DNA of 64,000 nt from Cerioporus squamosus (GCA_022592435.1 JABYQS010000083.1:101115-165114), one strand, 5' to 3'. Shown: positions 23,669 through 35,260, numbered from the stretch's first letter. Notes: generated by a model from the sequence alone, not told the origin. A program made the numbers and translations.

Positions 23669-25172
23669 CTATTCGAATTTATGATACGTGGACGGAACGG
23701 CCTCGAAGTACCCTTTGCCATCTTCCACCCAGCTGCACCAATCGATACTGAGCAGTCCTGCAAAGGAGATATCGTGATTAGTGTTCGCGACTACAGCTTC
23801 TGAATGGTTGTGAGAGGCCCCCACTTTGGTCGATCGATCTGAACTCGACCGACAGGAGGCCACGTCGATGTAGTTCCGGGAAGATGCTCGCCACCCTCGA
23901 GCGAAGCGAGACGTTGAAGTCACAGATACTGTCCTTGATGTCATCCGGTTTTCGCCCTATATCAAAGAACACGAACTTCAGAGTGCTCAGTCGGGCTGAA
24001 ACATGTTCGACCTCCATGCTAGCGTCCTCCAGGCCCCGTAGAATCCACTCCAGACCATTTCGAGTCGGATCAGGAGACGTATGGTGTTCATTGTTGGCGT
24101 GTGGAACTGGTAGCCATGCGTCCCCCCGGTAAGTGAAGTCCAGTCTTAACGTTCTCTGCTGTTGTATCGCATGGATATCGGACGGCCACAGCAACGCGAC
24201 GAGACGAATGGCGGTCTTCAGGACGCCTGACAAGTCGCGTCTGTGTTCTGGCAGCTCCTTGCGGAGATCCAGCCGCAGCCTCAAAGTAGAGAGCTTATGG
24301 GGAGCAAATGTGCCGACATAAGCGTCGGATATGACTGTGCACGACGAATCAGCAGATGCTACTTGGCTGCAAAGACAGAGATGCATAGCTCGCGAGGATC
24401 CCGTCAATGAGGGGTTTTCTGTTGTACAAGTTCAGGTACTCGAGCGATCGATAGACGTCCAAGGTGCGAAGAAGATGTGACAAAGTGATGATATCCTGCC
24501 GAATCCTTTCTGCGCCCTGATCATGGTTCATGGTCAATCTCCAAACAAGCGATCGCGAAGTATGGCCAGAGTACTCACCGGATAAAATTTGGGGCACCAC
24601 GCTAGGTGTGTGAGCGGTGGGCAGCGTATGCTCGGGGACATCTGGGTGGAAGTCCAGGTCACGTCGGCGATAGACAGTCTCCGCAACCCTTGGGCCGCAG
24701 CGAGCAACTGTTGGAAGGTCACATAGCTTGTGAAGGTCACAAAGGTCAGATAGAGAGTTGTGAGTGTCGGAAAGTGGGCTATCAACGGCGGACTAATTCT
24801 CGGGGATGGGTCGACCTTTATGGAGGACTCGGAGACGTTGAGCAAGGCCAAGCGGGGTAGCTTTCCAGCTAAGATGCGAAGGACTGATCCGGCGTGAACA
24901 TCCTCCGGCGCTCCGTCCCCAAGCCACAGTTCACGGACAGCGTCCGAGACCACGGTATCACCGTTGAGTAAGTCTACCAGCTGATCAAGCTCCGTCCGCT
25001 GAATTCTATGCAACTTCAAGCGGTGGTAGAGACGGCGTATGCTTCGACGGTGCCATGCACGACACGTTAGGGCGCAGGTCTGAAGGGTCGCCATCAGGAC
25101 ATGGGAGTCCCCATCATGAAGCAGGTCAATCGCGAGCTCTTGCAGCTCGAGAGGGAGTCTGGGCGGGGTCAT
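23669..25172 (-). CDS. F-box-like/LRR protein, family copy 3 (non-canonical GC donor)
   Basis: Model complement(join(23669..23757, 23825..24334, 24390..24516, 24579..25172)), 439 aa. F-box-like start MTPPRLPLELQELAIDLLHD, then ALTCRAWHRRSIRRLYHR. LRR-like segments and the conserved ELHRRGLLSVEF are present; the tail reads WCSWVEDGKGYFEAVPSTY. At the second intron the GT donor of the paralogues (ATCG/GTGCGT) is replaced by GCGA/GCTATG. Only a GC-AG intron of 55 nt keeps the frame; reading through meets a stop after SLQPSSIC. The third intron has a weak GTGGGG donor. The gene is therefore either spliced through a GC donor or newly inactive. It sits ~2.45 kb from copy 2 as a tandem repeat. Confidence 0.6.
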
Positions 25173-25496
25173 CAAGGTGAGAGGGAGGAAGGAGGAGGAC
25201 ATTTGTATGTTGGACAGTCTGGGATATCATTACGTGGTCGCATGTGCTGGCAAAATATTTTAGGTGGACCCTTTTAAGACACCTATGTACTTATAAGGAC
25301 AAAGCCCCTCCGGGCAGACCTGGCCCTGAGCCATGTTTGAAGTTAAGACGACGTATAACCAATGTTAAGCGGCATGATATATATCATGGGTACATAGAGG
25401 CGGCCAGCAGAGGATATTCCAGTGCCAAAAGACAAACATCGTGCAAGGAGTGTGGGCTCTACATATTGAACCAACTTACCGATCTACGAACCATGC
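25173..25496. other. Upstream region of F-box-like copy 3
   Basis: No gene is seen. It forms the left host flank of the 605-bp element that follows. Confidence 0.5.
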
Positions 25497-25504
25497 CCTC
25501 CAAA

Positions 25505-26109
25505 TAGTGACTTGCAAGTCCCGGCTCGGCCTGAAGCCCGGGGCTTTGGCCCGGCTTCAGACGGCTGGGGCTTGGTCGAACCTCAGGCCGGGCCCCCAGG
25601 ACGGCTCAGGCCAAGCCCGGGGCTTGGCCCGGCCTCAGCCGCAGCTTCTATTGACTGAGGAGTCGACTGAGATTGCGCGAATTTGAGGGCTTTATATGGC
25701 TCTATTCAAGTTCTTACGGGTTATTTGAAGTTCACTAGAACAAATGACCATGCAGGAGGGCTGTCGGAGCATTTGCGGCGTCATATATGTGTGCATTAGT
25801 CAGTAATGCAGTTAGCCTACTCACTGAAAGCGGCTAGAAGCCATGGAACGGTGTTATATGGTTAGTGAGCTATTGAACACTTCGTACTGTACCAGATCTG
25901 ACGCACCTTGACAGCTCAACCCGGGCCTGTAGTACATGGATGAGCAGGGCATCCAAGCCCCGGCCTGACGGCTCGGCTCAGGCTTCATATATGCTTGAGC
26001 CGAGCCCTCAGGCCGTCACAAGCCCCCTCCAAGGCCCGTCCCGTCCCGGCCTGTACGAGGGCTCGGCCTCACGGCCTCACGTCCTGAGGCCGGGACTTGC
26101 AAGTCACTA
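25505..26109. mobile_element. 605-bp non-autonomous hAT-like element with 8-bp target-site duplication
   Basis: Perfect terminal inverted repeats of at least 20 bp begin TAGTGACTTGCAAGTCCCGG. The element is flanked by identical 8-bp copies of CCTCCAAA at 25497-25504 and 26110-26117. An 8-bp duplication with a TAG-type terminus fits the hAT superfamily. Both ends are GC-rich, with many GGCTCGG/GGCCTGA-type subterminal repeats in alternating orientation; the middle is AT-richer and has no coding capacity for a transposase. It is therefore a MITE-like passenger that would need a transposase from elsewhere. Confidence 0.85.
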
Positions 26110-26117
26110 CCTCCAAA

Positions 26118-26480
26118 GCGTGAAGTTACAAGTACAACCGCTGCGCCCAAGTGTGTGGCACCTCAGAAGTCTACCTAATGAGACTGCTGTACTCAATCAT
26201 TATCTAGCGGTCGGTCGCAGCACACTTCACATCGTGAGCATGAGAAGAGCACATGGTGCATAGCCAATCGCTGACAGCGGCTGGGACAGTGGAAGGACCG
26301 TGCCGCTGAAGATCACCGGTACTGGGACATAGAGGGCACGCTCCCTTCACGAATCACAGCGGCTCAGCCGCATCCGATCTCATTTCCGCTCTCGAACCCA
26401 TGCACCGTGGGCAGCCGCTCCCGAATATACTCCTATTGCGCCGGCTTCGATACCCATTCCTCACGAAAGGCAAGAAACAA
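26118..26480. other. Spacer between two MITEs
   Basis: Nothing recognisable is present. Confidence 0.5.
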
Positions 26481-26730
26481 TACTGTACTTTACAAAACAA
26501 CCCGGGAGGGGTGTGACACGTGACAGGGGTGGACAAACTCCGGGACAACGGGAGTGCCCAAGAATTTGTGTGACAAGTACCCGATTTGGAAGGCGGGCCC
26601 CAGAGGGGGCCCGCCAAACCCGGGCGCTTCCCCGGTCAGCGGCCGTGTGACGCGTGACAGAGGCCAGATTCCGGACCGGGAGACCCCTGTGTGACGCGTG
26701 ACGCCCCGGGTTGTTTTGTAAAGTACAGTA
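26481..26730. mobile_element. ~250-bp Tc1/mariner-like MITE (TA target)
   Basis: Its ends are perfect inverted repeats: the left side starts TACTGTACTTTACAAAACAA followed by CCCGGG, and the right side is its exact complement, ending at 26730. The outermost TA on each side can be read as the duplicated TA target, leaving CTGTAC...GTACAG termini, as in Tc1/mariner elements. Inside are subterminal TGTGACxCGTGACR repeats and a central GCGGGCCCC/GGGGCCCGC palindrome. There is no coding capacity. Confidence 0.8.
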
Positions 26731-27797
26731 CCGCTGAGCTCGGCCTGCCTAAGTCGTACTGTTGAAACACGAAACCACGCGAGAATGACACTTTCTCACC
26801 CCGATCGACTTTGCATTTACTACCCCTCAAACCTGGTTCACTTCTCGTGACCAGGAATCTTGGTAGGTTTGGAGCAAGCCCTTGCTCCGACGCTTGCTTC
26901 GCAGCGCACGCCGCGCGGAGGGGGGAAGAGAAAGTTGGAGTTCCGGGTGGACAACAGGTAGGAGGGGCATTAGTTGAAGGCGAGCAGAAGGAGAAGGAGA
27001 AGACTCACCTGAGAACAGCGGCGTCCTCACGTTGGGACCGCAAGGTCGAGTGCACCCTCCCTACGTCCGCAGTCTCCCTAGCTGATTCCCCCATGGCGTT
27101 ATGTCTGAGCTTCAGCAGATGGGTATATGCGGGTGAGCAGACTCGTGTATGGCAGCAGAAGACAACCATAGTCGTCGGTGAGGAAGTGCAAAGTCGAACG
27201 AGAAGACGTCCAGTGGGACGAGTCACGACAAGGATCCCTGCAACTGGGTTCTCGACGACTGGACCTGGGACAATCGGACACATGCATCGTGTGGGGAGGT
27301 GTCGTCGGCTGCAAGAGAGACGTACGTGCAGACGATAAGTACATCCGTAAGTACAAGCTCGGTTTTGCCAGAGCTATTGACGCGTGACGTCATCGCTTCG
27401 ACGCGTCCTGCGAATATTGTCAAGCGCGCTGCATGGCGGCGCCGCCGCGGCTGAAGGTGGTGAGAGCACTAGTACTGTTGCGGCGTGCGATATGGGCTAT
27501 GTATGCATGTGTCGCTGGCTTGGAGAATGCCTGTCCAGTGCAAATCGTTGAACGCATATTTGCGGAGAAGCCCAGCTATGGAGGTTGCTCGAAGTAGCGT
27601 CCAGATCGCATGCCGCCGCCGCACCGGCCGGGTCCTGTACAGGTACAAGCGTCCAAAGCAACGATTAGAAGCATAGTACGTATGTGATCTCCAATAAAAA
27701 TTCCAAGGTCGTATAAATGACAGCAGAGCGCGATACGAAAGTCCAGATAGCGCCACACACCCGAGGAGCAAGGCATCGGCACCCCTGGTTCGCCACT
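26731..27797. repeat. Duplicated spacer plus downstream flank of NTF2-like copy a
   Basis: 26,940-27,310 resembles 22,880-23,215. GACGCGTGACGTCAT at 27379-27393, followed by CGCTTCGACGCG, is repeated with one change at 34003-34030. This places the left border of the ~6.7-kb tandem unit left of 27.38 kb. No gene is recognised. Confidence 0.5.
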
Positions 27798-28673
27798 TCA
27801 ATCATCCTTCCGCCTCTCCCCCTTACTACCCCTCGATGCCAGCTCCCGCTCCTCATCCTCCGCAGGAGCTGGCAGCGGTTCGCCCTCGGGCCGTAGCTCG
27901 ACACCCTGCCCGCCCTCGCCGTCCTTCACGCTCCAGTACCCGAGCGCCTCGAAGATGCGCGCGTTGACGCGGCACGCGAACGTCGCGGCGTGCAGCCCGA
28001 GCCGGATGAGCGGGATGAGAGGGGGCACGACGAGCGCGGCGAGATCGTCGGGGTGGTAGAAGTCTTCTTGCTCGGCGATGACGTAGACGGTCTTTGAGGG
28101 GTCGGTGGGTGAGGGTACGGGGCGTAGGACGAGGTGGACGATCAGGCTGTGAGATGGGAGATGTGAGCCGAGCCAAGCGATAGACGGGAGGTAGAGGTAG
28201 TACAGAGAAGGCAGAGTCCACGGAGCCTCTCCGAAGCAGGGGAAGTATATTGAGGACGGAATGCAGGACGTACCGTGCAGGCGCAGGCTTGAGCGGCGAC
28301 CACCGGATATGGAACGTCTGCGTGATGTCCAGGTACGCGCTGTTCCGCTCCGCGTCGTACGTGACGTGGTTGACGTGCACGCTGAGCACAGGCGAGAGGA
28401 TGCGGTACCACTGGAGGATGGAGAGCATCGCGTCGCGCGAGTGCGGCGCGGGTGAGACGGCGCAGAGCGGGTGTCGGAAGCGCATGTCCGCCGCGTAGTA
28501 CCTGAGTCGGTGCGCGAGGTCAGAGGCCTGGAAATTGACGAGAGGAAGGGAGGCGGGGGGGAGAACGGGACTGGAAGGGCTCACTTGAGGACGGCGGCCT
28601 TCTGGATCTCGGGGTTGATTGCTGCGGTGACGAGCGTCGCGACGTTGGCGATTTCGTTCGCTGGGTCCTCCAT
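27798..28673 (-). CDS. SigF-type NTF2-like domain protein, copy a (intact)
   Basis: Model complement(join(27798..28146, 28274..28501, 28585..28673)), 221 aa. The N-terminus reads MEDPANEIANVATLVTAAIN; the NTF2-like region includes KYYAADMRFRHPLCAV, ILQWYRILSP, YLDITQTFHIRW, and ARLIVHLVLRP with KTVYVIAEQEDFYHPDD. A moderately hydrophobic stretch (LVVPPLIPLIRLGLHAATFA) and a charged tail follow. Fungal proteins of this type are annotated as SigF-like NTF2-like; a small-molecule-binding or enzymatic pocket is possible but the role is unknown. All introns are GT-AG with agreeing phases. Two more copies (34.6 and 42.5 kb) are broken. A CRE/MCB-like motif lies 150-190 bp upstream. Confidence 0.83.
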
Positions 28674-28824
28674 GCTGCGTGTCTGTTGTGTACTGGGCTT
28701 CGAGTGGGGGGAGTGTGTGGGACGGATGGTGTGCGTGTGGTGAAGGGAGGTGGGAGATGGGAAGACTAGCAGGACCTGGACTACTAGTAGTACTAGTAGC
28801 TCGTGATAACGCGACGACCGCGCA

Positions 28825-28860
28825 CTGACGTCAGAGCAAGCCGTAGACGCGTGACGTCAC
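28825..28860. promoter_or_regulatory. Paired TGACGTCA sites with ACGCGT upstream of NTF2-like copy a
   Basis: CTGACGTCAG at 28825-28834 and ACGCGTGACGTCAC at 28847-28860, 152-187 bp upstream of the start codon of copy a. TGACGTCA is the palindromic CRE/ATF-type bZIP core, and ACGCGT is the MCB core. The same two-site arrangement stands upstream of copy c. Function is inferred from conservation only. Confidence 0.5.
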
Positions 28861-29802
28861 CTCTTGGACGCGATGCGAGTTCGACCGCGCGCATCGAGCC
28901 ATCCTGAGCGCGAGGAGCTGCAGCCTCGTCGCGACGGATCGCAGACGACGCGGCGTGCGCCCGATGGGCAGAGGACGACGGCGCTGCGCCGCCCATGTTC
29001 CGGGATACTTACTTGCCCTTGACACCATGCATCCTGCGTCGATTTGGATGTTTGCGAGCAGGGCCATTCGACTGTCGATCTGAAGTCCAGGTACGAGACA
29101 TTGCTGGCATGTAACGGTGTCGAACGTGGAGGAGGGAGAACGTCGTTCAGGCTGATGAAGGCTAATGACCACTAAGTAATCGGTTCGCTCCAGTTCTTCA
29201 TGGAATGGTGAGAGACGGTCCATGCCGATGCGAGAGATCGTGAAGCGACCCAGGAAGAGAAGGATCGGAAGAGAAGGCTCGGAGTGGGAACAGCGGGCAA
29301 GCGGAACAGCGGTCGCGTTGACAGCACACGGCTGTGCATGGTAAACAGTGCGGGATTCGTTGGTCCCATTGAGACGGAGTCAGTTGCAGTTGTGGTTGGC
29401 GCACCATGGGCGTTCGAGGTGGAGATGGTGGCAATAAGCACAACAGAATGTCGAACAGACTGTGGAGAAGCTTGGACGGGGTCGCAAGCATAGCAGGGAC
29501 ATAATATGTATACGTAGAGAGCGGGAGAGCGACCAACGAGACAACAGCGGAGAGAGCAGACGAGGGGTCCGGGAAATGTCGAGCGGGCGAGGAGAGAGCA
29601 CCCGAGGAGACTGAAGAGAAGGGTCTGGGACCTGGCGAGTAAGTATAGTACGGCGATGGGAGCGAACGTCGCATTCTGTAGGTTTATATGAACTTGTCCG
29701 ACGCGATGGACTTTGGGAGAGAGAGGGGTTTGGGCGAGGTTCGTGACCTGGAGTCGTAGAAGATGGTGAACACGCGTAGTTATCTGGAAGAGTATCACTG
29801 AC
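28861..29802. repeat. Spacer of the tandem unit, first copy
   Basis: This pairs with 35.4-36.57 kb: both contain a similar pyrimidine-rich stretch (minus strand CCCAGACCCTTCTCTTCA, then CTCGGGTGCTC) and a shared 3' flank of the F-box-like gene. Minus-strand ORFs here have no recognisable domain and different frames in the two copies, so I do not call a gene. Confidence 0.5.
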
Positions 29803-31453
29803 CTAATCCAACAAGGACTCGGGCCTGTACGGGATGCCTTCGAAGTTCCCTTTGCTATCCTCCACCCATTCGACGTAGAGTTCGCGATCTTAAAAAGAGT
29901 GAGTTATGGTCAGCTGCCATGACCTCTCAAACACTATGAGCGACAGGCTTACTCTGGATCCAGCTCAAGAACTTGACCGACAGGATCCCACGTTGATGTA
30001 ACTCCGGAAAGATGCCCGCCACCCTGGAGCGCAGCGAGACAATGAAGGCACGTTGAGCTTCGGCGGACTCGGAGACATCTTCTCCCGAGTCGTCCATGAA
30101 GAGGAACTCAGCAGTGCTACCGGCCCCGTCGGTGGGAGCGAACACATCTTCGAGCTCTGCGCTGACATCCTTGAGAGCCAGAAGGAGGCGCTCCAGGATG
30201 GAGTCCTCGACCGGGTGAAGGAACGTAAAACTGGAATCAGCGTCGGCAACCGGGGTTAGTGTGCCCCCTGGATACAGTAACTCCAAAGTTAACGTTCTCC
30301 GTCGTTGTGCATGGATGCCGGACGGCCATAAGGTCGCTATGAGACGAGTCGCAGACTTGAGGAAGCCGGACAGCTCGTCTTGTGCCGTATCTTCGTGCAC
30401 ATAAATGTCGAGTTTCAATGTAGAGAGATTGGGGAGAATTAACGAGTCCGGAAATCGGTCAGAGGTGACTGCGCACGATGCATCAGTAGACGAGGCTTCT
30501 TGCTGCAAAGACAGGAACGCACCGATGGCAATGATGTTGTCGATATCAATGTGTATCGAATCGCGCAAGTAAAGGTGCTCGAGTGATCCACGGACGTGCA
30601 AGTTCCTGATGAGGTGGGCCAGGACAGCACAGTCGCTCTGCTCGTCCTGCGCTGGCTGAGTTCATGGGCACTCTCAGAATAAGCAACGAAACGCCGGAGT
30701 ACTCACTGACAGGGAAGATCCTGGGGACCAAGCTAGATACGTGAGCGGCGGGCAGCGCAACCGGAAATACTGGCAGGTCGGGGAGATGTGGGTAGATGTC
30801 CAGGTGACATCGACGACATTCAGTCTCCTCAGTGCTGGGGCCGCGGCAAGCATACGCTGGAAGGCGCCATAGCTTGAGATCGCGACATAGTTCAGATAGA
30901 GGGTGGTTAATGCCGGAAAGCCTGCTAGTAGTATCGGGAGACGTGCTGGGGATGAGTTTAACTGTGCGCCATCGATAATGAGCGATGCTAAACAAGGTAG
31001 CTTCCTAGCCAAGATGGGAAGCACTGCTCCGGCGTGAATGATATCCTTCACCGGACGCGTCTCCCGCTGCTGTTCGAGGTGGTCACCGTGGTTTCGATCT
31101 TCCTCGTCGTACTCTCCCTCATCGTCGTTTCCCTCGTCGTCAACTTCTTCGGCCCTCCCGTCCTCATCCCCCTCACCTTCCTTCTGGGGCCTTTCTCGAA
31201 TCCACAGATCCCGGACCATACTTGAAACCTCCAGGTCTCCACTGATGAGCTCCACCAGTTTATTCAGCACCGTCGGCCGAATGTTGAACAAGCGCAAGCG
31301 GTGGTAGAGACGACGTCTGCTCCGCGGGAGCCACGCACGACACGTCAAAGTGCAGCTGCGAAGTGTTACCGTAACGATCCCAAGGTCCTCATCGTCATCT
31401 AGCAAGTCTATGACAAGTTCTTGCAGCTCGAGAGGGATTCTGGGGGTGGTCAT
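29803..31453 (-). CDS. F-box-like/LRR protein, family copy 4
   Basis: Model complement(join(29803..29888, 29953..30468, 30523..30655, 30707..31453)), 493 aa, all GT-AG with phases matching copy 1. F-box-like start MTTPRIPLELQELVIDLLDD, then TLRSCTLTCRAWLPRSRRRL. An acidic insert (EGEGDEDGRAEEVDDEGNDD) is shared in position with copy 1. LRR-like segments (FPALTTLYLNYVAISSYGAF) follow, then the conserved ELHQRGILSVKFLSW and the tail WVEDSKGNFEGIPY. It is the closest relative of copy 1 by eye and the best preserved minus-strand copy. It pairs with NTF2-like copy a in the tandem unit. The start equals the conserved MTTPR. Confidence 0.83.
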
Positions 31454-34400
31454 CGAGGTGGTCGGATGGGAAGTAATCAATTGGGCCGGATCGAGCTGAA
31501 GAGATGAGGAGAAGAAAGAGCCATCCAGCACTCCGGGCGCTCCCTCTCTTCTCTTCTTTCTCGTTACCTCCTCCGTTTATCGAGCCGTATGTCCTCTGTG
31601 CTTCAACTGGTGCTGGCCATACGCCGAACGTCTCAGAAGACACGTCTATCCGCTACCATCCAACCCTTGGCGCTGTGTTGCTGCGTCCCTGTGCTCTCGG
31701 CGACCACTAGTCACTCCGTCACCACCATTTGCCCTTCCGAATCCATGCCCGCACGCTGCCTCGCGATTCTCCTCACCACCTGACGCCCCTTCCTATCTAT
31801 TGCTATGTACAGCCAGGCACCTCCGGATGCGGACACGCAAAGAAGCGATATGATGGTAGCGATACGACCCGTGCATACTCCTCTACGTACGTCCGGTGTT
31901 TACGACACCTGGCTCGTCGTCCGTATTCTTACGCCGTCCTCACAGCTTGCAGTTTCTCTTGTTCTTTGCATTTGACTGACGTCTCGTTCCCCATCCTCTC
32001 GCTCGCGATGCTCTGGGCGGGACCGCTCTCTCCTTGCTCCGTCCTCCGCCTGTAAACCCTTTCAACTCCGCGCTGGCATACCACGCTTGTCTGCCCTCGG
32101 ACGTCCCACATCAACTCTCGGCATTTGTACCTCCGATGGTAGTTGCTGTCGGAGTTTCTGAACTCTGCGGCCCTCGCGACAACTATGGTGCCACTATCCG
32201 TACCTGGAGCTCCCTTGGACCGCCAGCACCTCCTCTCCTAGATGCAAGACATCTTACCCCAACGCAATAGAGCTGTCGGTCGCATGGTAGCCATCGCCAC
32301 CGCTCACCAGGCGACCAACCTGCACGTTATCGGCGTTCTCATGCTCAATAGCGACGCCAACGACAACACATGGCCCCATGGAGTACCAGCGTGCATACAA
32401 TATGGAGATAGAGCATAGGGATGGCGGGCACAGGGAGATGGTTCCGTGCCAGGTGAGTTTTCCTTTCCGATACTCCGCCTATTGGACCTTCTCCTTGCAT
32501 GCATAATCGTGTTCAGCGGACGCGATGATCTTGGTCCTTATCTGGTTGCCAAAGGCCGGAGACGACGGTGCACTGGTAGGTGCCGCGTACCGGATAATAC
32601 GAGGCCGAGTGGACGTGCTCGGCATCGTGCACCCTCATGCGCTGCAACGCCTCGAGAAGTCGCGCCAGACCCTTGGGAGACGACGTGGACGCAGGTTATC
32701 CTATGAGTCCAGTTTCCTCTTCGTTTCGTATTCAACGGGACGCGTCGTATGCATACGAGCGAACCGTATCCGTCTCAACTTCCCATGTCTTCGTCGGAGA
32801 TACACTCTGTCGCACGTTGGGTGCGCCAACATCGTTCTGATCAAGACGGATCCTATGCATTCTCCAGATTTCCAGCGCTGTGTGCATCGCTGGCGACCCG
32901 GCGGCGCTCTCTCGTGTCGTGCAACAGACGCATGCGGCCGTCCGTTCCCTTCGAGCATCTCTCGTGAGTCTCGAGCAGCGTGGAGGTACTCAGGGCTTCG
33001 CAGCGCTGCCCGCCCGCAGTTGCAGCCTCGATTACGATGCACCTCATGAGCATCTCCGTCGACTTGGCCTACTCGGATGCTACTCTGGGCCTTCCTCCGA
33101 GTCTCCAAGCACGTTTCTGACGTGGTTCCTTCAATCTGCGCAGATACTGCGAGCTTCACCAGCGGAAGATGTCGGTTCGTGCTCTGACGAACCTCAAGGA
33201 CCTCTGACGATCGGTCACTGGCATGTAATCCCTCTTCGTTCTTCACCTGCTCTCAAGCCGTGGGTCCGAGTCTCGCCGACACTGTACAGCGGAGCAGCAC
33301 TCAAGCAGCACCCCTCAGCGATCCTACCCACGACGGTCCCGGCACGATCTCGCAGGAACAGCCTTACTGGCGACTAGCGCAGCTGAGGTCCGGGGTCCCT
33401 CGAGCCGACAGAACTCCGTGCACACGATGCTACCCGGCCATCCATCGTCGGCGGTCGCACTGTGTGCACTGTGCACGCAGCAGACAGCAGACTGTGGCCG
33501 CTGTCGAGGCCGAGGACACGTCGCATGGATCGATGCCCCGGGGCCCACGTCTCGTATCCTCTGCGCGATACTAGCTCGGTGTATGCGCGTTGAGACGTCA
33601 TAGTGGTGAGCTGAGAGCTCCTCCCAGATGTCCGCCCTCACGCCGTCTCCGTCTCCGTTCACAGCAGACGTAGGACGACGCACGGCTTTCGGGAAGGGTG
33701 CACTGCGTACGGTCGATCGTGCGGTAGTGGGAGCGCTACCAGACGAGTTTTCCTACGAGTCTCCGGTGGCCGCTACGGGGTATCGTGATGTGACTGTACA
33801 CGGTCATCGAAGGCGAACGGACATGCAACATGAGAGAAATGTTGGTATCGGGAGAACCGCGACGGGTACCATGCGAGGATGGCCAGTAGGTCGGCGCGCG
33901 ATCCGTAGGTGAGTGCATTTTCTCCGATTTCCTCGCCGTCTGTCTTCGTCAGGAAGTGTTGCGCTCTCTGCAGCGTCTCGTGAGTCAACACGTCCTGCGA
34001 CAGACGCGTGGCGTCATCGCTTCGACGCGGACGGAAATGCGCGACGCGACGGGACGCGGCGCGATCGACGCATGCCAACGACAAGTTAGCTTATGACTTC
34101 AGTCTGGTGCACCCGAGTATGGCGTTCCCGTATGTACTTCGAAAGCCCTTCCAGCATGTGGGCTTGCATTGACGTTAGCTTACGGAATGCCTGCCCATGC
34201 TGGACGCATATACGCACCCTCGCAGCTATACGTGGGAGCAGAGCATCGGCGTCACTTGGCCGCTGCAGGAGGGGGTTCTCTACCTTCACAGCCCGGGACT
34301 GTTCACGGGTCGAAGACTTCAAGCTTGCAGCTTGAAGTCGTGTCGAGATCGTGTGTCGCCGCCGCCGTCGCCGTCGAGTCCTCTCCGGGAGTCCAAAGCA

Positions 34401-34559
34401 ATACATAGCATAAGAGTGATCCCCGGGAGTCCGAGCAGGAACAGGCTAAAGCGAAAGCAGAGCAGAATGAGACAAAGTCCGAGTGACACCACACACAAGT
34501 CCGTGAACGACAAAAATATCCGCGCACCTTCAAGCAGCGTCCATACATCCAATACCTCG
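31454..34559. other. 3.1-kb region without a recognised gene
   Basis: Several mid-sized ORFs exist on both strands (for example plus 32,525-33,049 and 32,880-33,377, minus 32,701-33,246), but none shows a domain, signal peptide or splice pattern I recognise. GACGCGTGGCGTCAT at 34003-34017 matches the motif at 27379, marking the left part of the second tandem unit. A short inverted repeat (GACTTCAAGCT/AGCTTGAAGTC) lies at about 34314-34338. It may be old transposon or gene debris. Confidence 0.4.
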
Positions 34560-35260
34560 CTCTTCCTTCCGCCCCTTCTTCCTACCCTTCCCCCTCAGCT
34601 CCCTCTCCTCCTCCCCAACAGGCGGCAACGGCTCGCCCTCGGGCCGCAGCTCGACACCCAGCCCGCACTCGCCGTCGTTCACGCTCCAGTCCCCGAGCGC
34701 AGATGCTCGCGTTGACGGTCGCATCGTGTAGTCTGAGGCGGACGATGCTAAGCGGGGGCAGGATGAGCACGGCGAGTTCATCGGGTGGTAGAAATCTTCT
34801 TGCTCGGAGATGATGTAGACGGTCTTCGACGGGTCGGTAAGTGAGGACACGGGGCGCAATACGAGGTGGACGATCAGTCTATGGATGGGAGACGTGAGCG
34901 GGGCAGAGCGAGAGAAGGGATGAAAAGACGGTATGGAGACGAGAGAGGTCGTCTCTCCAATGCACGGGAAGTGAGTGAAAGACGAAACGCAGGACGCACT
35001 TACCGTGCTGGTCCGCAGGCTTGAGCGGCGACCACCGAACATGGAATATCTGCGTAATATCCCAAGTATGCGCTGTTCCTCTCCGTGCCGTACGTGACGT
35101 GGTCACAGTGCACACTGAGCAAGGGCGAGAGGATGCGGTACCACTGGAGGATGGAGAGCATCGCGTCGCCGGCGAGATGGCGCAGAGCGAGTGCTGGAAG
35201 CGCATGTCCGCGGCGTAGTGACTGCGCGCAACGCGTCGGGGCGCGAGGTCAGAGGCTTGG
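34560..35260 (-). pseudogene. NTF2-like domain protein, copy b (broken)
   Basis: Clearly similar to copy a across exons 2 and 3: HYAADMRFQHSLCAIS, ITQIFHVRWSPLKPAD, LIVHLVLRPVSSLTDPS, KTVYIISEQEDFYHP, and ELRPEGEPLPP. It has lost exon 1: the sequence jumps from the 5' part of intron 1 straight to the upstream flank (TGTGCATGTGGTGGAGGGAG). Exon 2 carries small deletions that change frame twice (after CAIS and again before DITQ), and exon 3 has a gap near GYWSVKDGE. No full-length reading frame can be formed. Its position opposite copy a marks it as the decayed half of the tandem unit. Confidence 0.8.

Noticed and set aside
29172..29798. 208-codon minus ORF next to F-box copy 4
   Set aside because: The duplicated counterpart at 35.7-36.5 kb does not keep the same frame, so coding constraint is unlikely.
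32525..33377. Overlapping 165-180-codon ORFs on both strands
   Set aside because: Mutually overlapping, no family resemblance, Arg/Ser-rich shadow composition; kept only as an unassigned region.
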